A stretch of 64,000 nucleotides of DNA from Gloeobacter kilaueensis JS1 (GCF_000484535.1 NC_022600.1:2108001-2172000); one strand, 5' to 3'. Shown: positions 18,384-27,618, counted from the stretch's first letter. Program-made: numbers and translations. The notes: generated by a model not told the origin, from the letters alone.

Positions 18384-18479
18384 CTGCGCCGGGGCATTCG
18401 CTACGAGCGCGGCTGGGTAGAGTGGTGCGACAAGGCGCTCACTGCCCTGCGCTCGCCAGTTTCTAAGCAGGACGGTTGA
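18348..18479 (+). pseudogene. possible C-terminal remnant of a PadR-like regulator
   Basis: Downstream of the tandem duplication one frame reads RYSYLTLRRGIRYERGWVEW followed by CDKALTAL and runs to a stop near 18480. It resembles the C-terminal helices of small PadR-type regulators but has no start or DNA-binding domain. The duplication breaks the frame upstream. The assignment is tentative; it may be chance coding-like sequence. Confidence 0.25.
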
Positions 18480-18528
18480 TCTGGACCGTTACAATCAAAA
18501 GCTGATCATCCGGAGGAGTCCCACTGTA

Positions 18529-19632
18529 ATGCCCCTGCCCCGCACCGTCGTCCTCAACGGCAGTTACCTGTCGCTGCGCCCGACCGGCATCGGCCAGTAC
18601 ATCCTCAATCTGTTGCGCTGCTGGCAGCAGGAAGGGCGGCCCCTGCGCGCCTTATTGCCGGAGCAATATCTATCCGCTGGACCGAAAGCGCACAGCGAGA
18701 TTGTCCGTACCCCCGGCCACCTGGCGCGGCTGGGCTGGAACCAGTTCGTGCTGCCGACAAAGTTGCGCAAGGGCGAGGTGCTCTTCAACCCGGTGCCGGA
18801 AGGCTCCGTTCTCAGTCCTTGCCCGCAGGTGAGCACTGCCCATGACGTGATTCCGCTCATCTTCCCAGAATTTTTTCCGCGCAAGCAGGCGTACTTTCGG
18901 TATCTGGTGCCCGCCTGCCTGCGCAGTTCCACCCACATTCTCTGTGACTCGGCGCAGACCAGGGCCGATCTGGTGCGCTTTTATGATCTCGACCCGGCGA
19001 AGATGAGCGTCGTGCCCCTCGCCTGCGACCGCTCGCGCTTCTATCCGCGCCCTGTATTGCCCGAACGGCTTGCGCGCTACGAGTTGGCTCCTGGCAACTA
19101 TTTTTTTTATGTCGGTGCCCACGAGCCCCACAAGAACCTCGCCCGGCTCATCGAGGCGTTTGCCCAGGTAGCTGGAGAGTGGCCGGGGGTGCTCGCCATC
19201 GCCGGGGCGTTCGACCCGCGCTACACTCCGGCCCTGGTCCGGCTCACCGAAAAATTGCAGATTGCCCATCGCGTCCGCTGGCTCGACTATCTCGACCCCG
19301 ACGATCTTCCCTGCGTCTACAGCGCTGCCCATGCTTTCGTCTTCCCAAGCCTCTACGAAGGCTTTGGCCTACCGGTGCTGGAGGCGATGGCCTGCGGCAC
19401 AGCGGTGCTCGCTTCCGCACGGGGCTCACTGGCGGAGGTGACAGGTGAGGCAGCGGTGCTGGTCGAAGCCGAATGCCCGGATGCGATCGCTGACGGGATG
19501 CGGCAACTATTGGAACCAGCGGTCCGAGCAGATTACCGCGCACGCGGCCTTGCCCAGGCACAGCGCTTTAGCTGGGAGCGCACCGCCCGCACGAGCTGGG
19601 AACTGATCGATAAGGCGAGGGAGGAGACCTAA
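18529..19632 (+). CDS. GT4-family glycosyltransferase
   Basis: 367 residues; GGAGGAG lies upstream of ATG 18529. The N-terminal Rossmann domain starts with LRPTGIGQYILNLL (donor/acceptor glycine loop); the C-terminal domain carries YVGAHEPHKNLARLIEAF and the GT4 nucleotide-sugar motif SLYEGFGLPVLEAMACG with the E-x7-E pair. A retaining, GT-B enzyme acting on envelope polysaccharide or glycolipid is likely. No sugar pathway genes are adjacent, so donor and acceptor are unknown. Confidence 0.9.
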   Translation: MPLPRTVVLNGSYLSLRPTGIGQYILNLLRCWQQEGRPLRALLPEQYLSAGPKAHSEIVRTPGHLARLGWNQFVLPTKLRKGEVLFNPVPEGSVLSPCPQVSTAHDVIPLIFPEFFPRKQAYFRYLVPACLRSSTHILCDSAQTRADLVRFYDLDPAKMSVVPLACDRSRFYPRPVLPERLARYELAPGNYFFYVGAHEPHKNLARLIEAFAQVAGEWPGVLAIAGAFDPRYTPALVRLTEKLQIAHRVRWLDYLDPDDLPCVYSAAHAFVFPSLYEGFGLPVLEAMACGTAVLASARGSLAEVTGEAAVLVEAECPDAIADGMRQLLEPAVRADYRARGLAQAQRFSWERTARTSWELIDKAREET

Positions 19633-19923
19633 CTCCCCGGCCCCTCCCCTGCCGGGAAGACAAGCCTGCCACTGACTTCACCCATCCCGCCTGTAGCCCA
19701 GTTACAGTGAACCCCCCCTCGTATATTGCTATTGGTTCCAAGGTAGCGGTGAGGACTGTGCCCCCCCTTGCGGCTTTGACCGCGTGGAAGAGATTGTCCC
19801 CCGCTATCAAGGACCGGCAAAGCTGAACCGTATCGAGTGGCACTGACCACGTATCACGAGGCTAGACTTTTGCCGTCCTGCGGAACTTGCCTACCTCCTC
19901 TGAAGCTTCAACTGGAGACACTC
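19633..19923 (+). mobile_element. non-coding left part of the IS110-family element
   Basis: About 290 bp without a gene lies directly upstream of the IS110 transposase. It contains short stems (for example GTGG/CCAC near 19837-19850) and, at its outer edge, a palindrome (CCCGGC / GCCGGG near 19637-19658). In IS110-group elements this position encodes a structured bridge (seeker) RNA that pairs with target and donor DNA. The exact IS ends cannot be fixed from one copy. Confidence 0.45.
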
Positions 19924-20952
19924 ATGCAGCGAGACGGTTCACAAAACGACTATCAGCTATTTGTCGGTATTGATGTGGCGGCACTCACTGTCACTGCCGC
20001 CTGGCTGCTCACCCACGCAAAGCCTACCGCTGCCATCACACTGCCCCAAACCCCCGAAGGACACTGCCAATTGGCCGAACGCTTACTCGCCGTCTGTCCC
20101 ACCGCCGCTGAGGTGTTAGTGGTCATCGAAGCCACAGGCTCCTACTGGATGCGACTGGCCACATTTCTGGCGCTCAAAGGTTTTGCCGTCAGTGTGGTCA
20201 ACCCCGCTCAGTCTCATTACTTTGCCAGGGCACTGCTCAAGCGTTCCAAAAGCGATGCGCTTGATGCCCAGACGCTTGCCCAACTCGCTGCCGCCCTGCA
20301 ACCTGGTCTTTGGCAGCCGCCGCCTGAGATTTATTACCAACTCCAACAGCGCCTGCAGCATCGCGATGCCTTGCTGCAGCAACGCCAACAACTGCACAAC
20401 CAGTTGCACGCTCTGCGGCAATTTCCGTTGGTGGTGGCGGCGGTACAAGCGAGTCTGGAGCAGTTGAGCCACACCTTCGATGAGCAGATTGCGCAGATGG
20501 AAGCTCAGCTAGAAGCGCTGCTCGCCCAAGACTCGCTTTGGCATCAAGCTGCAACCAAGCTGCGCACTATCAAAGGCATTGGGTCTGTCACCGCTGGGTG
20601 GGTGTTGGTGAGTACCCTCAACTTCGGCTGCTGTGCAACGGTGGAAGCGGCGGTGGCCTACGCGGGTCTCGCTCCCCGCTCCCACCGTAGCGGCACCAGC
20701 CTTCATAGACCAGAGCGCATCGGCCATGCAGGCAATGCCCGCTTACGCACGGCGCTGTATATGGCGAGCTTGAGTGCGATCCGCTGCAATCAGCAGATTA
20801 AAAGCTTTTACCAGCGGCTACGAGCAGCCGGTAAACCGGCAAAGGTAGCGCTTTGCGCTGCGGCTCGCAAACTCTTACACATTGCCTGGGCGGTTGTGAA
20901 AACAGACACGCCTTTCGATGCAGAGCACGGCAGGTTGGTTTGCTTGCAGTAG
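19924..20952 (+). CDS. IS110-family transposase
   Basis: 342 residues from ATG 19924, which has GGAGA upstream; the frame is open to 19837. The N-terminal DEDD (RuvC-like) domain shows VGIDVA, VVIEATGSYW and KSDALDAQTLA; a coiled-coil of Gln-rich helices follows; the C-terminal Tnp20 domain has LRTIKGIGSVTAGWVL and AYAGLAPRSHRSGTS with GNARLRTALY. This is an intact DEDD transposase that works with a bridge RNA and leaves no typical terminal inverted repeats. The gene has no frameshift and may be active. Confidence 0.93.
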   Translation: MQRDGSQNDYQLFVGIDVAALTVTAAWLLTHAKPTAAITLPQTPEGHCQLAERLLAVCPTAAEVLVVIEATGSYWMRLATFLALKGFAVSVVNPAQSHYFARALLKRSKSDALDAQTLAQLAAALQPGLWQPPPEIYYQLQQRLQHRDALLQQRQQLHNQLHALRQFPLVVAAVQASLEQLSHTFDEQIAQMEAQLEALLAQDSLWHQAATKLRTIKGIGSVTAGWVLVSTLNFGCCATVEAAVAYAGLAPRSHRSGTSLHRPERIGHAGNARLRTALYMASLSAIRCNQQIKSFYQRLRAAGKPAKVALCAAARKLLHIAWAVVKTDTPFDAEHGRLVCLQ

Positions 20953-21155
20953 GGCGGAGGAAGAGAAGAAAGGAGGAGGCTGCTTGACTCTCAATACCGT
21001 ATCTCTTCTCCTCTGCCCGGCGGGGGCAGGGGAGGAGAGCGGGGGGCAGGGGGGGTGTGGAGGGGTGGGGGACGGTTTTGTGGAAAAGCCTGCTTCCAGC
21101 AACCCAGCCCGAAACCTGTTTTCTTATTTCATCAACGTTAGAAACCCAGAAAATT
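20953..21155 (+). repeat. G-rich palindromic repeat beside the IS110 element
   Basis: The gap after the transposase holds an imperfect hairpin (CTCCTCTGCCC, loop GGCG, GGGCAGGGGAG; about 21008-21037) followed by G-runs of 6, 7, 4 and 5 to 21071, a strong G-quadruplex pattern on the plus strand. A related sequence in inverted orientation (CCCGGC, CCCTCCCCTGCC) lies at the left edge of the element near 19637-19658. It may be a dispersed palindromic repeat used as the insertion target. No gene is visible. Confidence 0.5.
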
Positions 21156-21851
21156 TCAGGGAGCCACCGCCTGTGCCGCCCGCAGTCCAACGCTCTCCAC
21201 ACGAGGGGTGATGAATACCAGCCCGAGGGTCCGTCCCTTTGAGAGAAAGGGATTGAGAAAGCCGCCCAGCTCGTAAACCTGTCCGCTTTTGAGCGACTGA
21301 GTACTACCGAGCCGCAGGCGGTAAACGTCCGGGGGGAGATTCGGGCGCTCCCGCTCCACCGGGCTGCCCCATTCGAGGCGCGTCTCAAGCACCGTACTGC
21401 CGTCCGGCTGGATCGTCGGCTTGAGTGCAAGGACAATCCCGGCTCTGATCGTACTCAGCGTCGCGGACGGCACCGGCCCGGTGCTCGTCGTAGCGAGAGT
21501 CTGCAGAACCATGTTGTAGTCTTTTTGAGCATCTAAAAAAGCTTCTCGATCGCTGAGCACCACGAGCTGTGTGTCTGCGATCAGTTTGCCCCGGCCCTGC
21601 TTGAGCAGGTCGTTCACCCGCCCAAGCAGGAGGGCTGGATCGCTCGAATCAAGGCCAGCGGCCACCACCTCCGGCAACTCGACGATCTTGATCTGGCAGT
21701 TCACCTGCTGCTTTGGGGTCTTTGCGGCCTCCAGATCGACAGTAGCCGCCGATACAGTGGGAAGGGCGTTCGCTGCCCGCATTCCAAAAAAGATGGCGAG
21801 GCAGGAGGCAAGAAGACCAATTTTTAGCTGGTCACGTCGTCGTATTTTCAT
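21156..21851 (-). CDS. miniature secretin-domain-like exported protein
   Basis: 231 residues with an N-terminal signal (LKIGLLASCLAIFFGMRAANA). The mature part follows the order of a secretin core: VNCQIKIVELPEVVAAGL, KLIADTQLVVLSDREAFL (like the ssPrlvtldn.eA strand), AGIVLALKPTIQPDGSTVLE (like G..L.VtP.i..dg) and SLKSGQVYELGGFL with a final VFITPR. It lacks the ring-building N-domains and membrane-crossing length of true secretins. Possible roles are an accessory or a degenerate secretin; no pilus or secretion genes are adjacent. The family call is by pattern only. Confidence 0.6.
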   Translation of the reverse strand: MKIRRRDQLKIGLLASCLAIFFGMRAANALPTVSAATVDLEAAKTPKQQVNCQIKIVELPEVVAAGLDSSDPALLLGRVNDLLKQGRGKLIADTQLVVLSDREAFLDAQKDYNMVLQTLATTSTGPVPSATLSTIRAGIVLALKPTIQPDGSTVLETRLEWGSPVERERPNLPPDVYRLRLGSTQSLKSGQVYELGGFLNPFLSKGRTLGLVFITPRVESVGLRAAQAVAP

Positions 21852-21949
21852 GACGGATTCTCAAGCTGAGCCCCTGGACCAGGGCGGCGCTCAACTTGTT
21901 CCCGTAATGGAGATATCGGCAGCGGTGCTCGATAGTGCGCCCCTGAAAT

Positions 21950-24070
21950 CTACCAGACCCGGCAGGCGTTGGCGCGCACCATCGGATCGCCGCTCTTGCA
22001 GCCGAAGGCTCTGGCAAATTCGGGCGAATTGGAGACAGTGCCGTTTACCCGGTACTCCGGCAGCGAGTGGGGATCGGTAAGGGCGCGCAGGCGCTTGTCC
22101 TCGTCGGTCTGGTTGGAGCACCAGATCTGGCCAAAGCCGATGAAGAAGCGCTGCTCGGGCGTGTAACCGTCAACGCGGCCCGTCGCCTGATCCGCGACAG
22201 CTCCGAGCAACTTGCCAGGATCGCTGGGCTGGTTGAGAGCCTGGGTAAAGGTTTTGCCAGGATCGACGGTGGGCCTGGCAGCCGATTGGGCGAGAGTTTC
22301 CATCAACGCCATGTAGGCGATGCGCAGCCCGCCATTGTCGGCGACGTTTTCGCCTAAAGTCAGTTTGCCATTGAGTTTGACATCCCCCACTGCCTTGTAG
22401 CCGCCGTACTGATCGACCACACAACCGGCGCGCTGCTCGAAGGCTCTGGCATCCGCTGCAGTCCACCAGTCGCGCAGATTGCCTTTGTCGTCGAACTGGC
22501 GGCCCTGGTCGTCGAAGCCGTGGGTCATCTCGTGGCCAATCACCGCACCGATGCTGCCGTAGTTGACCGGATCGTCGATGTTGACATCGAAGAAGGGCGG
22601 CTGCAGGATGCCCGCCGGGAAGTTGATGTCGTTGTTTTGCGGATCGTAGTAGGCGTTGACCGTCGGCGGCGTCATCTGCCACTCCTGGCGATCGACGGGT
22701 TTGCCGATCTTGCTGAGCTGGCGCTGAAACTCAAAAGCGGCGCTGCGCTCGACGTTGCCCAGGTAGTCGCCCGGCTTGATCGTGAGCGTAGAGTAGTCGC
22801 GCCAGCGCTCGGGGTAGCCCACTTTTTTGGCGAAGGCTTTGAGTTTGGTTAAAGCCTGCTGCCGGGTGGGCTCGCTCATCCAGTCGAGCTGTTTGATGTC
22901 CTGGTTGAGCGCTGTTTCGAGGGCGCTCACCAGTTTGAGAATGCGCGCCTTGCCCTGCTCGCCGAAGGTCTGCTCGGCGTAGATCTTGCCCAGATCTTCG
23001 CCCAGATCCCGGTCGGTCGCCTGGACACAGCGCTTCCAGCGCTGTGCGATCTCTTTGGCACCGGTGAGGTACTTGCCGCGAAAGGCAAAGTTGGCATCGA
23101 CGAAGGGCGCGCTCAGATAGGGGGCGGAGACCCGGATCAGGTGCCAGCGCAGGTAGGTCTTCAGATCCGCCAGCTCCGTCGAGGCCGTCAGTTTACCCAG
23201 CGCCTGGGTAAAAGCGGGGATCGACACGTCGAGGCTATCGAAGGCCGGGGTGTTCGCCGCCTTGAAGTAGGCTTTCCAGTCAAACTCGGGGCTGAGGTTT
23301 ACCAGTTGCTGGACGGTGTACTTGTGGTAGACCTTGTTCGGATCGCGGCGCTGGACGCGATCGAGCGAAGCGGTGGCCAGTTGGGTCTCAAGCTTGAGCA
23401 CCGTCGCCGCATCTTTTTGGGCCGTCGCCGCCGGTTCTCCTGCCAGGCCAAAGAGCTTTTCGGCGTACTGCTGGTAGACCTTGCGCGTCTCGACGGACCT
23501 GGGATCGTCCTTGAGGTAGTAGTCGCGGTCCGGCAGGCCCAGACCGCCTTGATCGAGCCCGGCGATTACCGTGGTCGAGTCTTTGGCATCCGGCTCGGAG
23601 GACAACTGGAAAAATACCGGTACGCCGATCCTGTGCAGGTAGGCGACGAGGGCCGGGAGATCTTGTTTGCTCTTTAACCCGGCGATGCGGTCGAGCTGCG
23701 GTTTGAGGGGTGCAAGACCGAGGCTGTCGATCTTTTGCTCGTCCATGCAGGCGGCGTAGTAGGTGCCGATCTTGGCGGTGGCACCGGTGGGTTGAGCGGC
23801 GGCCTGTTCGAGGATGGTCCGCAACTTCTGGCGGTTATTTTCAGCCAGCACGTTGAAGCGCCCCCAGGTCGATTGGTCCGCAGGGATCGGGTTGTTCTTG
23901 AGCCAGCCGCCGCAGGCGTACTGGTAGAAGTTCTGGCAGGCGGGGGTGGAGGTGTCGAGAGCCGACAGATCGAAACTGCCGACGGTGGAGGGCGTTTCCG
24001 CCCGGACCGGCAGGGCAAAAGACAGGGTGACGGCGGCGGCCCACAGGCCGGTGGCCACAATTTGGCGCAT
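21950..24070 (-). CDS. M13-family (neprilysin/PepO-like) zinc metallopeptidase
   Basis: About 706 residues from ATG 24070, chosen for GAGGAA upstream and the signal peptide that follows (QIVATGLWAAAVTLSFALPVRA). The M13 N-lobe (ACQNFYQYACGGWLKNNPIP) and C-lobe are complete: zinc ligands H513-E514-x-x-H517 in GHEMTHGFDDQGRQFD, the third ligand in GENVADNGG, and the terminal CxxW (CRVW). The enzyme cleaves oligopeptides in the periplasm. Length is normal and the gene stands alone. Confidence 0.94.
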   Translation of the reverse strand: MRQIVATGLWAAAVTLSFALPVRAETPSTVGSFDLSALDTSTPACQNFYQYACGGWLKNNPIPADQSTWGRFNVLAENNRQKLRTILEQAAAQPTGATAKIGTYYAACMDEQKIDSLGLAPLKPQLDRIAGLKSKQDLPALVAYLHRIGVPVFFQLSSEPDAKDSTTVIAGLDQGGLGLPDRDYYLKDDPRSVETRKVYQQYAEKLFGLAGEPAATAQKDAATVLKLETQLATASLDRVQRRDPNKVYHKYTVQQLVNLSPEFDWKAYFKAANTPAFDSLDVSIPAFTQALGKLTASTELADLKTYLRWHLIRVSAPYLSAPFVDANFAFRGKYLTGAKEIAQRWKRCVQATDRDLGEDLGKIYAEQTFGEQGKARILKLVSALETALNQDIKQLDWMSEPTRQQALTKLKAFAKKVGYPERWRDYSTLTIKPGDYLGNVERSAAFEFQRQLSKIGKPVDRQEWQMTPPTVNAYYDPQNNDINFPAGILQPPFFDVNIDDPVNYGSIGAVIGHEMTHGFDDQGRQFDDKGNLRDWWTAADARAFEQRAGCVVDQYGGYKAVGDVKLNGKLTLGENVADNGGLRIAYMALMETLAQSAARPTVDPGKTFTQALNQPSDPGKLLGAVADQATGRVDGYTPEQRFFIGFGQIWCSNQTDEDKRLRALTDPHSLPEYRVNGTVSNSPEFARAFGCKSGDPMVRANACRVW

Positions 24071-24213
24071 CGGATTCCTCAAGATGGTGAAACGGGTGAG
24101 TGGGACACAAGCTTGTCCGCTTTGCGAGCACCGTCGGTTCCTTGTGAGGACAACTTGCGGACCCACTGCAGCCAATCGATAAGCTAGATTCAGTGCGCAC
24201 CCGATGTCGTCCT

Positions 24214-24942
24214 ATGTTCCGTAACTTTTTATTGCTGCTATTCGCCGTTCTCCTCCTGCCTGCCCCAGTTCTGGCGGCAGAACCCGCCGAACCGCTCGAA
24301 AAGCAGGTGCTCGAAATCATCCAGCGCCACCCGGAGGCGGTCTACAACGCCCTGCGCACCTACAAGCTGCAGGCCGACCGCGCCCAGCAGTTGGGCGAGT
24401 GGCGAGAAAACCTCAAAAAGCCCATCCAGGTGAATATTGCCGGTGCCCCGGTGCGGGGCCGGATGGATGCGCCGCTCACCCTGGTCGAGTTTTCAGATTT
24501 TCAGTGCCCCTTCTGCGGTCAGGCCCAATCGACGCTGCGCGCTCTTGAGAGCAAGTACAAGGACCAGTTGCGCGTCGTCTACCTCAACCTGCCGCTGCCG
24601 ATCCATCCCCAGGCGCAAGCCGCCGCTCTCGCCGCCTGGGCCGCCGGTCGCCAGGGGAGGTTCTTCGAGTACCACGACCGGCTTTTTGCCCTCAACGAAA
24701 ATCTCCAGGCCGACAGCTTCGAGTCCATCGCCCGCGATCTGGGCCTCGATCTGGCCCAGTTCAACCGCGACCGCGAGAGCCCCGAAGCCCTCGCCCGCGT
24801 CGCCGCCGACGTGCAGCAGGCGATCGACCTCAAGCTCGACTCCACACCGAGCTTCGTGCTCAACGGCGTACTCATCAAAGGTGCCCGGCCCCTCGCTGAC
24901 TTTGAAGAGGTGATCAAGCTGGTGCGCCCGCAGCCGGGCTGA
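24214..24942 (+). CDS. DsbA-like thioredoxin-fold exported protein
   Basis: About 242 residues from ATG 24214 (a GTG 21 bp upstream is also possible). A signal peptide (FRNFLLLLFAVLLLPAPVLA) is followed by a helical segment, then a DsbA-type thioredoxin fold with the CPFC active site (C98-P-F-C101) and a cis-Pro loop (STPSFVLNG). It likely oxidises or isomerises disulfides in the periplasm. Its 3' end overlaps the histidine kinase gene on the other strand by 29 bp. Confidence 0.9.
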   Translation: MFRNFLLLLFAVLLLPAPVLAAEPAEPLEKQVLEIIQRHPEAVYNALRTYKLQADRAQQLGEWRENLKKPIQVNIAGAPVRGRMDAPLTLVEFSDFQCPFCGQAQSTLRALESKYKDQLRVVYLNLPLPIHPQAQAAALAAWAAGRQGRFFEYHDRLFALNENLQADSFESIARDLGLDLAQFNRDRESPEALARVAADVQQAIDLKLDSTPSFVLNGVLIKGARPLADFEEVIKLVRPQPG

Positions 24943-26761
24943 GTTGATCGGCGCTCATGAGCGGTAGTGTAACCGTGAAGGTCGCTCCCAGATTGGGGCC
25001 AGGGCTCTCGGCTCCCACCGTGCCGCCGTGCAGTTCAACGAGGTGGCGCACGATCGCAAGCCCGAGGCCGAGGCCGCCGAAGATGCGGGTGCTGGTGCTG
25101 TCGGCCTGGCGAAAGCGGTCGAAGACGTAGGGCAGAAACTCCGCTGGAATACCGGCACCGCTGTCTGCGACGACGATCCGAGCCTGGTTCTCGCCGCGCT
25201 CGATGCTCACCCGGATGCGGCCCTCCTGGGGCGTGAACTTGATCGCGTTCGACAACAAGTTCCAGACCACTTGCTGCAGGCGGTTCGGGTCCGCCACCAC
25301 CGTGCAGGGCAGGGGCGGAAAATCGGTTACCAGCGCAATCGCCTTGGCCTCCGCTGCCGTGCGCATCGTCTCGATCGCTGCTTCGACGACGCCCTGGACG
25401 TTCAGCGGCTGCACCGTGAGGCGCAACTTGCCGGTGATGATCCGCGAGACATCGAGCAGGTCTTCGGTAAGGCGGGCCTGGGCGCGGGCGTTGCGCTCGA
25501 TCGCGTCGAGGGCGAGCGCCACCCGCGTCTGGTCGAGCTGTCCGCGCCGCAATAACTGGGTAAAGCCCAAAATCGAGTTGAGGGGGGTGCGCAGTTCGTG
25601 GGAGACCGTTGCCAGAAATTCGTCCTTCATCCGGTTGGCCGTCTCCGCCCGGTTGCGCTCGCGCTGCTCAGCAGCGTACAGCCGGGCATTGTCGAGGGCA
25701 AGGGCCGCCCGCCGAGCGAGATCTTCGGCCAGTTGCAGATCGCCCGGCCCGTAGCGGCGCTCCGATCCGGCAATTGCCAGCGTCAGTGCCCCGAGAAGGC
25801 GGCCCCTTGCAGCCAGAGGCACGATCAGCGCCGAGCGAATTCCAAGTTGCTCCAACAACTCCAGATGCTCGTCACTGTAGGCCAGTTCCAGAAGCAACGC
25901 TTCTGGAACTTCCTCGAATAGCTCCGCACAACCGGTGCGAATGACGCGGGCCACCCCCCGGCTTGCCAGAGGATCGATCGGGTAGTGCTCACACAGTTGC
26001 TGGGCCAGCGCCTCCTTGCATGGATCGGCGTGCAGAGCCGTCAGACAGCGGGGAGTACCGTCCGCTTCGATCAGATCGACGGCGAACCAGTCGGCGATCT
26101 GGGGAACGGCCAGCCTGGCCAGACTGGCAAAGGTCGTCTCGACATCGAGGGAACTGGCGAGCACCACGCTCGAATCGGCCAGAAAGCGATAGCGCCTTTC
26201 GCTCTGCTCGATCGTCTTGTAGATCACCTGCTCGCGCTGCAATAGAGCGGCGAAGGCATCCTCCGAGCGCCTGCGATCGGTGATGTCGTTGCTGATGAGG
26301 ATGAGGGAGCTGATGTCGCCCTGCCGGCGGATCGGCCCCACCTGGGAGTGGTACCAGAAGATTTCACCGCTGGGGCTGACGGTGGACGCCTCGTAGCCCA
26401 TCGCTTCACCGCTGGCAAGTACTTGGGCAAAGACGCGGCGGACGCGCTCGTGGTGCTCCGGTAGCACGTAGTCGTAGATACTCTGCCCGATCATCTGGTC
26501 GCGCTCATAGCCCGGCAGCCCCCGGTTGATAAACAGGATCTGTCCCTGCCGATCGACGGTCGTGATCAAGTCTGGGGCGTGCTGCACCAGCGAGCGCCAG
26601 CTCTCCTCATAGGGCTCACCTGCCGGGCCGCCGTTGAGGCGGGCGCGGCTTTCAAGAAGCTGAATTTGTAGCTGTCTGCAGGTTTCTTCGAGTTGAAGGA
26701 CGTGCTCGCGGGTGGCCTGAAGTTCCCCTTCCAGCGGAAGGGATTGGGCGGCATCGCTCAT
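24914..26761 (-). CDS. PAS-GAF hybrid sensor histidine kinase (cytosolic)
   Basis: About 615 residues from ATG 26761; the frame extends to 26869. Order: N-terminal coiled coil, PAS domain with PAC (APDLITTVDRQGQILFINRG; GEIFWYHSQVGPIRR), GAF domain (FLADSSVVLASSLDVETTF to ALDNARLYAAEQ), then HisKA with phospho-acceptor H388 in VSHELRTPLNS and a HATPase_c domain (N box NLLSNAIKF, G1 VADSGAGIP, G2 GGLGLGLAIV). There are no membrane segments. No response regulator is adjacent, so it is an orphan kinase. Confidence 0.94.
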   Translation of the reverse strand: MSDAAQSLPLEGELQATREHVLQLEETCRQLQIQLLESRARLNGGPAGEPYEESWRSLVQHAPDLITTVDRQGQILFINRGLPGYERDQMIGQSIYDYVLPEHHERVRRVFAQVLASGEAMGYEASTVSPSGEIFWYHSQVGPIRRQGDISSLILISNDITDRRRSEDAFAALLQREQVIYKTIEQSERRYRFLADSSVVLASSLDVETTFASLARLAVPQIADWFAVDLIEADGTPRCLTALHADPCKEALAQQLCEHYPIDPLASRGVARVIRTGCAELFEEVPEALLLELAYSDEHLELLEQLGIRSALIVPLAARGRLLGALTLAIAGSERRYGPGDLQLAEDLARRAALALDNARLYAAEQRERNRAETANRMKDEFLATVSHELRTPLNSILGFTQLLRRGQLDQTRVALALDAIERNARAQARLTEDLLDVSRIITGKLRLTVQPLNVQGVVEAAIETMRTAAEAKAIALVTDFPPLPCTVVADPNRLQQVVWNLLSNAIKFTPQEGRIRVSIERGENQARIVVADSGAGIPAEFLPYVFDRFRQADSTSTRIFGGLGLGLAIVRHLVELHGGTVGAESPGPNLGATFTVTLPLMSADQLSPAAGAPA

Positions 26762-27147
26762 CGCTGGTTCCCCAGGAAGGTAATGATATTCCCGACGCTG
26801 CCAGGGGTAGTTGCCCAGCCGAAGGCAAGCGGTTACGCTTCCTATGGTAGCGGAAACTTCCCTCAGCAAGCGCCCCTGACGGACGCTGCCAATTTCAATG
26901 TGCCCCGTCTGTGTGGCTCTTGAATAGTGCCTATCAATTCAGTGGACATCGCTCTCAAATACATCTTCAAGATGCCCGAACTTTACTAGATTTTCTCTCG
27001 TCATCTCCTCACTCAAAAACAATACATCGTTCGTCTCTACTTCTCATTTGAAGTCGGTGCGGGTGAGTTTCGAGCGGCTGATGCTGGGCCGAGCGCAGAT
27101 TGCCTTGAAAAGAATTTGCGTATTTCTATCATTAAGGTTGGACCTGC
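26762..27147 (+). other. intergenic region, nothing recognised
   Basis: The stretch between the kinase start and the MerR stop includes an AT-richer segment (26930-27060). Short frames on both strands have no family. It presumably holds the kinase promoter near 26770-26900. A decayed gene cannot be excluded. Confidence 0.4.
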
Positions 27148-27618
27148 TCAAGCGGGAGTGGCTTCGACCCGCTCGATCAAACTGCACAGGTGCTCGCTGC
27201 TTGGATCGTCGAAATCCTTGTGCCGCCACTGGTCGCGGTAGGTTGCGAGTACCCCCTTCAGCGATTGGAGGCGGGAGATCTGTTCTTCCAGTTCGGTAAT
27301 CTTGTTCTCCAGCAGGGAAACGACCACCGGGCAGGCGGGATCACCCCGGCCCCGCATACTGAGAATCTGGCGAATTTCCGCCAGGGAAAAGCGCAGAATC
27401 TGAGCCTTCTTGATAAATTCCAGTCTCCGCTTTGCCGAAGTGTCGTAGTAGCGATAACCGCTCCTGCTGCGTTGGGCCGGTTCGAGAAGCCCCAAACTCT
27501 CGTAGTAGCGGATCGTGGCCACCGCCACCCCGCTTAGATGGGCGAGTTCGCCGATCTTCCAGAGCTGAGCACCGCCTGCTTCTTGAAGCTTTTGCTCGAC
27601 ACCTATGCCCATGCCCAC
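27148..27618 (-). CDS. MerR-family heavy-metal regulator
   Basis: 156 residues. The winged HTH is typical (WKIGELAHLSGVAVATIRYYESLGLLEPAQRSRSGYRYY), followed by the long dimerisation helix and a C-terminal metal loop with GDPACPVV and HLCSLIE, so two cysteines are placed as in CueR/ZntR/PbrR-type sensors. It is divergent from copA with a MerR-type promoter in the gap, so it most likely activates copA under excess copper. A different metal is possible because C-terminal spacing is not that of CueR exactly. Confidence 0.88.
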   Translation of the reverse strand: MGMGIGVEQKLQEAGGAQLWKIGELAHLSGVAVATIRYYESLGLLEPAQRSRSGYRYYDTSAKRRLEFIKKAQILRFSLAEIRQILSMRGRGDPACPVVVSLLENKITELEEQISRLQSLKGVLATYRDQWRHKDFDDPSSEHLCSLIERVEATPA

